Source of the DNA: Marinobacterium_E sp035458585
GTDB lineage: Bacteria; Pseudomonadota; Gammaproteobacteria; Pseudomonadales; Balneatricaceae
Assembly: GCA_035458585.1 (NCBI GenBank)
Contig: DATHZN010000119.1
Span: 1-38,036 of the forward strand
DNA length: 38,036 bases
Direction of reading: 5' to 3'
Each line of letters starts with the position of its first letter. Within the stretch, counting starts at the first letter, position 1. The position numbers and the translations under genes are program-made. Below, piece after piece: positions 1 through 7,538 of the stretch. Under the pieces are notes generated by a model. That model worked only from the letters and a program-made list of their open reading frames with translations, was not told the DNA's origin and searched no databases.

Positions 1-77
1 GAAATAGAGTCAACCTAAGCTTAGGCCGACCACAGGTTGCCCAAACCTATGTGCCACTTGTTACCCAAAGAACCGCC

Positions 78-83
78 TATAAT
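78..83 (+). promoter_or_regulatory. Possible -10 element upstream of the first gene
   Basis: A perfect TATAAT lies 39 nt before the chosen ATG at 122. No good -35 hexamer sits 16-18 nt upstream; the best TTG-containing match, TTGTTA at 58-63, is only 14 nt away. A 12-bp palindrome, CCTAAGCTTAGG, lies further upstream at 14-25. This is a weak promoter call. Confidence 0.3.
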
Positions 84-121
84 GAAGAGACTCTCAGCCT
101 TTCATAGTGAGACTTTCAAAA

Positions 122-586
122 ATGAATTGGGATGCCTTATCAGCGATTGGAACATTAATTGGCTCTGTCACAGTGCTGGTCACACTGATTCTTCTGGCGA
201 TTCAAATTGGTCAGAACACCCGAGCGCTCAGGTCCGCGAGTTTCCACCAAGTCAGGGATTCATTTTCCGAGATCCCCTTGGCTATCGCCCAAGATAGCGA
301 GCTTGCTGGGATTATATCGAGGGTTAGTGCTAACCCAAGGAGTCTATCTGTTGAAGAGATACTACGCTATGAGATGCTGTTACTCAGTATTGTCCGCAAA
401 AGTGAGAGTGCTTTCTACCAGACTTCTGAGGGTGCGTTGCATATGGACTCCTGGAATGGCATTGCACAGACGTGTAGATCAGCCTTGTCAGATGAGATTG
501 CAATCGCATGGTGGAACCGGTCTAAAAACCGTTTCAATAGTTCGTTCAGCCGTGCTATCGACGATATGATCAGCCGCAGCATTTGA
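122..586 (+). CDS. Small membrane-anchored protein of unknown function
   Basis: This 154-residue protein has one strong hydrophobic segment at its N-terminus (about residues 6-29), followed by a basic turn and a soluble helical domain of about 120 residues with no catalytic motif I recognise. Many bacteria carry uncharacterised proteins that open with a similar short Asn-Trp start, a Gly/Ile/Leu/Val-rich helix and an Ile-Gln-x-x-Gln-Asn-Thr-Arg stretch. From that resemblance I infer a membrane-anchored protein with a cytoplasmic domain. I chose ATG 122 because it fits this family start; a GTG at 107 would add five residues. It stands alone: the next gene begins 276 nt downstream and is not obviously related. 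No function can be assigned. Confidence 0.6.
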   Translation: MNWDALSAIGTLIGSVTVLVTLILLAIQIGQNTRALRSASFHQVRDSFSEIPLAIAQDSELAGIISRVSANPRSLSVEEILRYEMLLLSIVRKSESAFYQTSEGALHMDSWNGIAQTCRSALSDEIAIAWWNRSKNRFNSSFSRAIDDMISRSI

Positions 587-862
587 CTCAGTACGCCTCG
601 TTCGAGAATACTCGAGAACTGAGGGTCAAATTCGGTTGAATAGCGCTTGCGCCGGATTATGAGGTTTAAGGGATGATGGTAGCTTCGCTGCTTTGACCCT
701 TGTCGAACGAAGGGCAGCGGTGCGACCCTTCCTTTTGGGGAAATCTAAACTGTTTCGCGAAACATGGTCGACTTGAGTTAAGCTGAAGGGGTAATCTTAT
801 TTTGCTCTGCAGCTTTGATGATGTGTTGAACATCGCTTTTGCAAATAGCTTTTGGAGGTCAG
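587..862 (+). other. Hairpin-rich intergenic region / leader of the histidine kinase gene
   Basis: No gene is visible here. Right after the upstream stop codon, CTCAGT (587-592) can pair with ACTGAG (618-623) around an inner stem, 601-606 with 611-616, closed by an AATA loop. Further on, AAGGG (710-714) can pair either with CCCTT at 697-701, extended by CGCTG/CAGCG at 686-690 and 715-719, or with a second CCCTT copy at 726-730. The two pairings exclude each other. No U-tract follows, so these are not simple terminators. I saw no convincing promoter hexamers. Any regulatory role is inference. Confidence 0.35.
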
Positions 863-2566
863 ATGAGCAGTTTCTCCCGAGCTATGGAGAGCCGGGGCCC
901 ATTTTTTGTATTCGACCACCTCACTGTCGAGGTCCATATTTGGGCGTTGATTCGAGATGAAGATGGCAGCATAAAAACCTGGTCGTTGGTTTATGCAAAT
1001 CCTCCTGCGCTTAAAACATGGGGAGTGACCTCCCTCTCGGATATTGTCGATAAAACGACGGATGAGATATTTGGCGCTGGCGCGACTGAACACTACCTAC
1101 CCGTTATTGAGAAAATATTCGAAACTGAAGAGGCTCATCAGTTCCGAGACTATTTCGAGCATTTAGCGAAACACTTTCTCTTCACAACCATCCCTCTGGG
1201 TGATTTCTTTGTTACGACGGGCGACGACATCACTGATATTGTTCGCGAGAAGGAGTCGGTAGAGCTCGCCAATCAGGAGTTGGAACAGAAAATCACTGAG
1301 CGGGCTATTCGTCTAGAGGAGTCTGAGGAGAAGTTGCGCCTCGAAGTGTTGCTGAGTAACGAGAGAGAGCGAATCTACAGTGAAATGAACAAAAAACGGT
1401 CGCAGATGTTGGGCGTGGTCGCCCATGAGCTTCGAACGCCTGTAGCGGCCATCACAATGATGGCATCCACTGATGAGCCAGATGAGTGGTTGCAGAGTCG
1501 TCAGACAGTGCTGCGCAGTTGTAACGACCTACTGAACACAATCGACGATATGCGACTGATTCTCTATCCCGACCTCTCCCGCCCGGTCAGGTTGGAGGCA
1601 TTTACAATATCGCAGCTCAACTCAACGGTTGCTGCTGCGATAGCATCCACCGCGGCCAGCACCAGTATTTCGTTCACGCTAAATAACGAACTAGGCCTCG
1701 ATCTGCTAAACACCCAGTTTATCTCTGACACCTACCGCGTGCGCATCGTACTAATAAATGTGTTAAAAAACGCTTTCCTTCACTCTGACGGCACTCAGGT
1801 TTGCTTCACCACGTCACTATACACTGATGCCGATGGGCAGGATTATTTCCAGTGGGAGGTAGAGGACAACGGCAAGGGTATAGCGCCGTCTGAGATCGCT
1901 CGTCTATTTAGCGCAGGCCAACGCGGGGATACGCAGGCGGAAGGCACGGGCTTTGGACTCTATATTGCCAAAAGCTGGATAGAAGAGATTAATGGCGTAA
2001 TTGAGCATCACCCTACTCGGATGGGAGGTACGAGGTTTACAGTCCGGGTACCCAAGGTGAAGCTTGAATCAGATTCGGATCAAGAGTCACGGACCTCTGT
2101 TGCGGTGACTCCAGAGGTAGTCGAACTCCTTCCCAAACTCAATATTCTGTTAGCAGAGGATGATTCGCTGCTGCGATTGCTTGCAGAAAAAATTCTATCG
2201 AAAATTGGATGCCCAGTAAGTGCGTTCGAGAACGGCTTGCTGGCACTCGAGGCCTTCAATGAGAGTCACAACCTAATATTAACAGACTATTTCATGCCCG
2301 AAATGTCGGGCGCTGAGTTGATCCAAAAGCTTAGGGAGGGTGGTTATCAAGGGAGCATCATTGGTGTCACCGCGGCGACTATCGGTGAACAAAGTCAACG
2401 CTTGCTTGATGCCGGCGCCGACATTGTACTACCCAAACCTTTCAGTGCTGAGGGCTTTCAAGATGCCCTGGCACAGTTGGTTAAAACGGGTCGATTTGAT
2501 TCACTGCTGGATAGGGCGTCTGCACAGGGTATTGCACCGAGCGATTCGTCAAACCGGTCGCATTGA
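863..2566 (+). CDS. Hybrid sensor histidine kinase / response regulator (cytosolic)
   Basis: This 567-residue protein has an N-terminal PAS-like region (about 10-140), a charged coiled coil (about 137-180), a HisKA helix with the phospho-acceptor His188 in an AHELRTP motif, an ATPase domain (N box NVLKNAF, G1 DNGKGI, G2 GTGFGLYIA) and a C-terminal receiver. The receiver has the acidic pair EDD, phospho-acceptor Asp475 in TDYFMPEMSG and the conserved Lys in LPKPF. There are no membrane segments or signal peptide, so it should sense an internal cue. The start is set by ATG 863, which follows GGAGG at 854-858; a TTG at 839 also leads the frame. No HPt domain or separate regulator gene is adjacent, so its output partner is unknown. 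The neighbouring genes are housekeeping and unrelated. Confidence 0.85.
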   Translation: MSSFSRAMESRGPFFVFDHLTVEVHIWALIRDEDGSIKTWSLVYANPPALKTWGVTSLSDIVDKTTDEIFGAGATEHYLPVIEKIFETEEAHQFRDYFEHLAKHFLFTTIPLGDFFVTTGDDITDIVREKESVELANQELEQKITERAIRLEESEEKLRLEVLLSNERERIYSEMNKKRSQMLGVVAHELRTPVAAITMMASTDEPDEWLQSRQTVLRSCNDLLNTIDDMRLILYPDLSRPVRLEAFTISQLNSTVAAAIASTAASTSISFTLNNELGLDLLNTQFISDTYRVRIVLINVLKNAFLHSDGTQVCFTTSLYTDADGQDYFQWEVEDNGKGIAPSEIARLFSAGQRGDTQAEGTGFGLYIAKSWIEEINGVIEHHPTRMGGTRFTVRVPKVKLESDSDQESRTSVAVTPEVVELLPKLNILLAEDDSLLRLLAEKILSKIGCPVSAFENGLLALEAFNESHNLILTDYFMPEMSGAELIQKLREGGYQGSIIGVTAATIGEQSQRLLDAGADIVLPKPFSAEGFQDALAQLVKTGRFDSLLDRASAQGIAPSDSSNRSH

Positions 2567-2590
2567 GAGTCGTCAATTAGCTTCACGCGG

Positions 2591-2623
2591 GAAGAGGGGG
2601 CAGCTGCTGTCTACCCCCCCTTC
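2591..2623. terminator. Hairpin between convergent genes
   Basis: GAAG (2591-2594) pairs with CTTC (2620-2623), and GGGGG (2596-2600) with CCCCC (2614-2618), around a 13-nt loop. It lies between the kinase stop and the ygfZ stop, where transcripts from both strands meet. There is no clean U-tract, so it may act as a 3'-end stabiliser rather than a textbook terminator. Confidence 0.4.
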
Positions 2624-2631
2624 TAACCTGA

Positions 2632-3597
2632 CTACCGTTTAGATTCGAATAGGCGAGGATCCAGCTCGTAGGGCAGGCCTTCAAACGCTAAGTGATTCCC
2701 CGACGCCAGAGAGAGAGTCTCTTTGGCCTCTATCTGAGCCTGCTGGACAACCGCTAGCAGAGCCGTTTTACCTTCTGTTCGTGTAGCTAGCACTACTTCG
2801 CCTACGGTGGCGCCTTGGCTGTTCAGTAGCGTATCCCCCGCCGCCACTGCCGCATTCGTATCCGTCGCAAAACGGTACATAGCTTTTTTGAGAATTCCTC
2901 GGTGCTGTAAGCGCGTGACAATCTCCTGCCCGGTGTAGCAACCTTTAGAAAAACTCACCCCCTCTATTGCCTGCATATTGCACATCTGCGGTATGAAATG
3001 TTCAACCGTTGCGCCCCGCAGGTCAGGAATGGCTCGTTCGATGTTGGCTGCGATCCATCGCTCTTCGCTGGTGCCGTAAATATTGCCAGCTTCGAGGGCT
3101 GTTTGCAGGCAGCCATCTTCGCTCCAAAGTTCAAAGAGGTGTTCGTCGTAGCACGCGATGGACGCTTCATCATTCCATCCGCTCTGTGTTTCAGCTGAGA
3201 TCTGAAGTCCAGCGCACAGTGCCTGTTGAGTAGTACGATCTAGCGCAACACCACTGAGGTGGTCAGCCATCTCTAATTTCACCTTGGAGAACACAGCGTA
3301 CTTTTTCAGGGTATCAAAAGCGGTTTGTGCAATCTCAGTATGTGCTCGAAGCCAGATCTGCTCTGGGCCTCGATAAAAGAGATGAAAGATGCTGATCATA
3401 TGGCCTTTGATATTGCAGTGAGAGCCTGCTAAGTGGCCGACTTTTGCCAACTGGCGGATATCACAGCTCAGTTGCCCCTGCAGGAACTTCTCAGTGTCGG
3501 GTCCGCTGACTTGTATGATGCGGTAGTTGCTCAGTGCGCTGCATAGCGCACGCGAATCATCTTGGTGGTTTTCTAGCCACTTGTAGCTTTGGTTCAA
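2632..3597 (-). CDS. ygfZ: Folate-binding, GcvT-like Fe-S/tRNA-modification protein YgfZ
   Basis: The protein has 321 residues, close to E. coli YgfZ. The family signature K-G-C-Y-x-G-Q-E is present at 218-225 with the essential Cys220. Family knowledge: YgfZ is a folate-binding paralogue of the glycine-cleavage T protein and supports certain Fe-S enzymes, including the tRNA methylthiolase MiaB; its own reaction is not settled. The start is a TTG at 3597. It is preceded by GGAG, which lies inside the last codons of psd, so translation of the two genes is probably coupled; only 3 nt separate them. It is last in a minus-strand rsgA-psd-ygfZ series. The isc operon, on which it would depend, lies about 20 kb away. 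Confidence 0.9.
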   Translation of the reverse strand: MNQSYKWLENHQDDSRALCSALSNYRIIQVSGPDTEKFLQGQLSCDIRQLAKVGHLAGSHCNIKGHMISIFHLFYRGPEQIWLRAHTEIAQTAFDTLKKYAVFSKVKLEMADHLSGVALDRTTQQALCAGLQISAETQSGWNDEASIACYDEHLFELWSEDGCLQTALEAGNIYGTSEERWIAANIERAIPDLRGATVEHFIPQMCNMQAIEGVSFSKGCYTGQEIVTRLQHRGILKKAMYRFATDTNAAVAAGDTLLNSQGATVGEVVLATRTEGKTALLAVVQQAQIEAKETLSLASGNHLAFEGLPYELDPRLFESKR

Positions 3598-3600
3598 GGA

Positions 3601-4485
3601 CTACTCCTCAACTAAATCGGTATCGAGAAGGTTGGTGCGCTCGCCAATTACCTCTCCCATGCGAACAGGGCTTCCAGCGCGCAAAGAGTCCAGCCACTCG
3701 ATGGTTTTGTCAGGAAACAGCAGAATAACAGTGGAGCCTAGTTTGAAGCGGCCCATTTCGGCACCTTGCTCGAGTAGAACGGGCGTATCGGCTGTCGTAC
3801 TAAACACCTGACGTGGTTGCTTCAAGGGTGGTGCGATCTGGCCAGACCACACGGTCTCTATGCCTGCTACGATCATAGCCCCTACAAGGATCATTGCCAT
3901 GGGTCCCTGTTCAGTTTCAAAGATACAGACCAGACGCTCGTTGCGTGCGAACAGAGCATCAACATTCTCTGCGGTGGTCTGGTTAACTGAGTAGAGATCG
4001 CCGGGTATGTATATTGCCTCTTTGAGTGCTGCTCCAGCCGGCATATGAACCCGGTGGTAATCCCTTGGCGATAGATAAATGGTCGCGAAGCGACCATTTA
4101 TGAAGGGTTCAGCGCGTTGCTCTTCGCCCCCAAGCAGCGTTGTCAGGCTGTAGCCACGGCCCTTTGCCTGAAGTACTCGGCCGTACTCGATATTACCGAT
4201 CTCCGATACCGCACCATCAGCAGGAGATGTAATCAAGTTCTCATCGCGCTGAATTTTTCGCGCGCCCTCTTTCAAAGCTCGGGTGAAGAACGCATTGAAG
4301 TTAGCGTAAGCCTGAGGCTGACTCTCAGCTGCTTCACTCATATCGACGTTGAAATGGTTGATGAAACGCTGGATCAGCCAGTTTTTCAACCAGGGCTGTT
4401 GGCACTCTGCAAGGTAGCCAACAAGACGGGATAGCAGGTGTTGTGGCACAACTTGCTGAAATAGAATAAACAGGGTGGTTTTCAA
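3601..4485 (-). CDS. psd: Phosphatidylserine decarboxylase proenzyme
   Basis: This 294-residue membrane-associated enzyme converts phosphatidylserine to phosphatidylethanolamine, the last step of the main inner-membrane lipid pathway. The family self-cleaves within an L-G-S-T motif, present here at 249-252, making a pyruvoyl group from Ser251. The Asp and His of the proteolytic triad are visible at Asp90 (SPADG) and His147 (RVHMP), the same positions as in E. coli. The start is a TTG at 4485 with AGGAG 6 nt upstream; there is no plausible ATG near it. It lies 66 nt after rsgA and 3 nt before ygfZ on the same strand. rsgA-psd proximity is common in gammaproteobacteria. Confidence 0.95.
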   Translation of the reverse strand: MKTTLFILFQQVVPQHLLSRLVGYLAECQQPWLKNWLIQRFINHFNVDMSEAAESQPQAYANFNAFFTRALKEGARKIQRDENLITSPADGAVSEIGNIEYGRVLQAKGRGYSLTTLLGGEEQRAEPFINGRFATIYLSPRDYHRVHMPAGAALKEAIYIPGDLYSVNQTTAENVDALFARNERLVCIFETEQGPMAMILVGAMIVAGIETVWSGQIAPPLKQPRQVFSTTADTPVLLEQGAEMGRFKLGSTVILLFPDKTIEWLDSLRAGSPVRMGEVIGERTNLLDTDLVEE

Positions 4486-4551
4486 CCGATACTCCTAATG
4501 CGGATGTTTACAAGCGCTCAATAATAGCAAGCCAAGTTCGCCTTACCAATG

Positions 4552-5595
4552 CTAGCGATGCGCTGGCGCAAAGTCGGAGTCGAGCATAGATAGAAGAATC
4601 TGCTTGTAGCTCATAAACCGCTGCTCAGAGACGGCTCCGCTCTCCAGTGCCTCATCAAATGCACAGCCCGGTTCCTGCTCGTGAGCACAATCACGGAATT
4701 TACATCGTCCTATATAGGGACGAAATTCACGGAATCCATCCAGCAGTCGGTCTGGATCTATATGCCAGAGTCCAAACTCACGTATTCCGGGAGAGTCAAT
4801 CAGATCGCCACCTCCGGGGATGTGGAACAGGCGAGCCGTCGTTGTTGTGTGCTTACCCTTCTTGTGTGCTTCGGATAGGGCTCCTACTTTTAAATCAACG
4901 CCGGGCAGCAGGGCATTCACCAGCGAAGACTTGCCAACGCCAGACTGCCCCACGAATACTGTCGTTCTGCCACTAAGAAAGGTGTGTAACTCGTCGAGTC
5001 CGGTCTGCGTGCTCGTTGATGCGTAGAGTATTTGATAGCCGATTTGGATGTAACTATCAATCATTGGTAGCAACCACTCAGCGTTATCCTCGTTAATCAG
5101 GTCTGTTTTGTTGAGAACAATGACCGGTTCAATTCCTGAGAGCTCGGCGGCCACCAGATAGCGATCGATCAGGCTCGCATGCGCGCGCGGCTCCACGGCG
5201 ACAACAATCAGAATGGCATCGATATTAGCAGCGACGGGTTTGAGCTCTCCATGGTTGTTGGGTCGTTTAAGTTCGCTGCTACGCTCTTCGAGTGCGACCA
5301 CTACGCCAGCGTCCGTAGAGGGTCGCCAGATTACGCGATCTCCCGTGACTAACTGGCCAAGGTGTGTGCGCATGTGGCAACGAATAATCTTGCCTGAGTT
5401 CGCGCCCTCAAGTGCCTCAACATCAACGAGTTTGCCATAGTGGGATATGATAATACCGTGCTGCTCGGCGCCGAGATCTCCGCCCTCCAGCTGAGCATCT
5501 ATCTGGGCGTCTTTGCGCGCCGCTCTGGCAGTGCGTTCTGCTTGGATCTTCTCAATCCGCCAGGCTTGGCGGCGGTTTACTTTGCGTTTGGCCAT
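4552..5595 (-). CDS. rsgA: Small ribosomal subunit biogenesis GTPase RsgA
   Basis: RsgA is a circularly permuted GTPase that checks late maturation of the 30S subunit and releases RbfA. The 347-residue sequence shows a basic N-terminal tail, an OB-fold region (about 45-105), the permuted GTPase with NKTD (G4) ahead of the P-loop GQSGVGKSS, and DSPGIREFG (G3). A C-terminal zinc-finger region follows, with Cys/His residues in a C-x-F-x-D-C-x-H pattern. The ATG at 5595 starts the basic tail typical of the family. It is divergent from orn, as in Pseudomonas and E. coli, and is the first gene of the rsgA-psd-ygfZ series. Confidence 0.95.
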   Translation of the reverse strand: MAKRKVNRRQAWRIEKIQAERTARAARKDAQIDAQLEGGDLGAEQHGIIISHYGKLVDVEALEGANSGKIIRCHMRTHLGQLVTGDRVIWRPSTDAGVVVALEERSSELKRPNNHGELKPVAANIDAILIVVAVEPRAHASLIDRYLVAAELSGIEPVIVLNKTDLINEDNAEWLLPMIDSYIQIGYQILYASTSTQTGLDELHTFLSGRTTVFVGQSGVGKSSLVNALLPGVDLKVGALSEAHKKGKHTTTTARLFHIPGGGDLIDSPGIREFGLWHIDPDRLLDGFREFRPYIGRCKFRDCAHEQEPGCAFDEALESGAVSEQRFMSYKQILLSMLDSDFAPAHR

Positions 5596-5630
5596 TCAGG
5601 TCGGCACTCACTCGGTGTAATTATTTTCAT

Positions 5631-5636
5631 TATGAT
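5631..5636 (+). promoter_or_regulatory. Possible -10 element for orn
   Basis: TATGAT lies in an AT-rich stretch within the 106-nt divergent gap between rsgA and orn, about 65 nt before the orn ATG. There is no good -35 match at the proper spacing. Weak call from sequence alone. Confidence 0.3.
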
Positions 5637-5701
5637 ACCTACAAGGGTGGAGCGGGTCGATCCGAAGGCTTATTCTATTACGATAAGTGAGGGAGATATC
5701 T

Positions 5702-6256
5702 ATGTCGCGTGACAGCCGTTTAATTTGGATAGACTTAGAGATGACGGGGCTTGACCCTGTGAATGAACGCATTATTGAGATGGCTATCATCGTAACGGAC
5801 GCGCACCTCAACCCGATCGCGGAGAGTCCGGTCCTCGTTGTGCATCAGCCAGACTCAATTCTCGATGCAATGGATGAGTGGAACACTCGCCAGCACGGTG
5901 GTTCGGGTCTCGTGGCACGGGTGAAAGCGTCTAAACTGTCTGAAGCTCAAGCCCAGGCTCAGATGCTGGAGTTTCTAAAAGAGCACACTGACGCGGGAAC
6001 ATCACCGATGTGCGGTAATTCAGTGCATCAGGATCGGCGATTCCTCAATCGTTACATGCCCGAGCTGGAGAACCATTTCCACTACCGTAATCTGGATGTC
6101 AGTACCATTAAAGAGTTGGTGCGTCGCTGGCGCCCGGATCTGATGAGCGGTCTGAAGAAAGGGGGATCACATTTGGCGCTGGATGATATTCGAGACTCGA
6201 TCGAAGAGCTGCGCTACTACCGGGAGCACTTCCTCATTGCAGATAAACCCACCTAG
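5702..6256 (+). CDS. orn: Oligoribonuclease
   Basis: Orn is a DEDDh 3'-5' exoribonuclease that degrades RNA dinucleotides, including pGpG from c-di-GMP breakdown. The 184-residue length fits the family (E. coli 181). The acidic residues are visible in WIDLEMTGLD near the N-terminus, in the central NSVHQDRRFL, and in the C-terminal HLALDDIRDSI, with the DEDDh histidine in the last motif. I chose ATG 5702, which has GGGAG at 5691-5695; the upstream in-frame GTG at 5687 overlaps that ribosome-binding site. It is a single gene, divergent from rsgA and convergent with queG, in the conserved rsgA/orn/queG arrangement. Confidence 0.96.
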   Translation: MSRDSRLIWIDLEMTGLDPVNERIIEMAIIVTDAHLNPIAESPVLVVHQPDSILDAMDEWNTRQHGGSGLVARVKASKLSEAQAQAQMLEFLKEHTDAGTSPMCGNSVHQDRRFLNRYMPELENHFHYRNLDVSTIKELVRRWRPDLMSGLKKGGSHLALDDIRDSIEELRYYREHFLIADKPT

Positions 6257-6331
6257 AACCTGTTCTCCAACTCTAGGCGATATTGTGCCGGCGAGTATCT
6301 TCACAAAGAGTCTCTTCCGGGGGCAGCTCGG

Positions 6332-7462
6332 CTAAATGGGGAGGCGTTTCGCTCCAGGGTGACTAAATATAGGTTCAGGTTGGCGCTCTTTTGCACTTGT
6401 TAGTTGAGCCAACGCCCAGTCTATATGCTCATCGACCAGTGCAGAGACCTTGCCTCGCCCCTGCCGCAGCGCCGATATGGCCTCTAGTGAAGCAGGCCCA
6501 TTGCCCAGTGCAATCGCGAGGTTACGCATCCATCCCTGATAGCCTGTACGGCGAATTGCAGAGCCCTCAGTTCGGCTGAGAAATTCCGCCTCACTCCAGT
6601 TAAATAACTCAACCAGTTCAGCCTGATCGAGGTTGTGGCGTGGTTTAAAATCGTCTTCCGGACTGCGCTTCGCAAAGCGGTTCCATGGGCAGATAAGTTG
6701 GCAGTCGTCACAGCCAAATACCCGGTTGCCCATCAGCGGTCGCAACTCAACTGGTATGCTGCCCGTATACTCGATGGTTAAGTAAGAGATGCAGCGGCGG
6801 GCATCAAGCACGTAGGGTTCAGGGAAGGCGTTGGTCGGGCAGATATCCAGACATGCGCGGCAGCTACCACAGTGCTTCTCCTGTTCTGGCGCATCAATTG
6901 GCAAAGGTAGGTTGGTAAACAGCGACCCCAGGAAAAACCATGAGCCCGCCTCGCGGTTGAGTAGCAGGGTGTGTTTACCAATCCACCCGAGACCCGCCTG
7001 GCGGGCCAGTGGGCGCTCCAAAATCGGCGCGCTGTCCACGAATGGTCGAAACTGAACCTCAGTTTTGGCCGCATCAGCAAGCCAGCTTCCGAGTTGTTTG
7101 AGGCGCGATCGAATCAGTTTGTGATAGTCACGCCCGAGCGTATAGCGAGCAATATAGGCTTTGCTTTTATCGCGAAGTACATCCGTGATCTGTGTGTCTT
7201 GCGGCAGGTAGTTCATTCGCAACAGAATGATCCTCTCAGTCCCCTCCACCAGCAGACTGGGGTTAAGGCGTTTATCAAGGTGCTTTTCGAGGTACCCCAT
7301 CTCGCCGTGATAGCCCTTTGCAAGCCATGCCATCAGTTGATCACGCTCAGCGCTGGCGTCGGGGAGTGTCACAGCACAGGCATCGAATCCAAGCTCGCGC
7401 GCCCTGGTTTTCAGTCCCAAACTTAGTTGTGTCAGTTGATCACTGCTGGCGCTAGAGGACAT
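6332..7462 (-). CDS. queG: Epoxyqueuosine reductase
   Basis: QueG performs the last step of queuosine synthesis in tRNA, reducing epoxyqueuosine with a cobalamin cofactor and two [4Fe-4S] clusters. The 376-residue protein shows the two ferredoxin-type cluster motifs, CGSCRACLDICP and, after a spacer, CDDCQLICPWN. The N-terminal cobalamin-binding domain holds DSAPILERPLA. The start ATG at 7462 lies almost back to back with the nnr frame, and the two genes are divergent, as in E. coli and Pseudomonas. Its 3' end faces orn across 75 nt with no obvious terminator. Confidence 0.95.
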   Translation of the reverse strand: MSSSASSDQLTQLSLGLKTRARELGFDACAVTLPDASAERDQLMAWLAKGYHGEMGYLEKHLDKRLNPSLLVEGTERIILLRMNYLPQDTQITDVLRDKSKAYIARYTLGRDYHKLIRSRLKQLGSWLADAAKTEVQFRPFVDSAPILERPLARQAGLGWIGKHTLLLNREAGSWFFLGSLFTNLPLPIDAPEQEKHCGSCRACLDICPTNAFPEPYVLDARRCISYLTIEYTGSIPVELRPLMGNRVFGCDDCQLICPWNRFAKRSPEDDFKPRHNLDQAELVELFNWSEAEFLSRTEGSAIRRTGYQGWMRNLAIALGNGPASLEAISALRQGRGKVSALVDEHIDWALAQLTSAKERQPEPIFSHPGAKRLPI

Positions 7463-7538
7463 TATGGGCCTAAATCATAGTTGCTATCAGAGCGGTTACT
7501 ATACTGAATTCAGTCTGGTAACGCAGTGTGGAGATGAG

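Noticed and set aside
37..297. An open frame over the start of the first gene in another frame
   Set aside because: It has no membrane or domain features and overlaps the better-supported 154-residue protein; it reads like a shadow frame.
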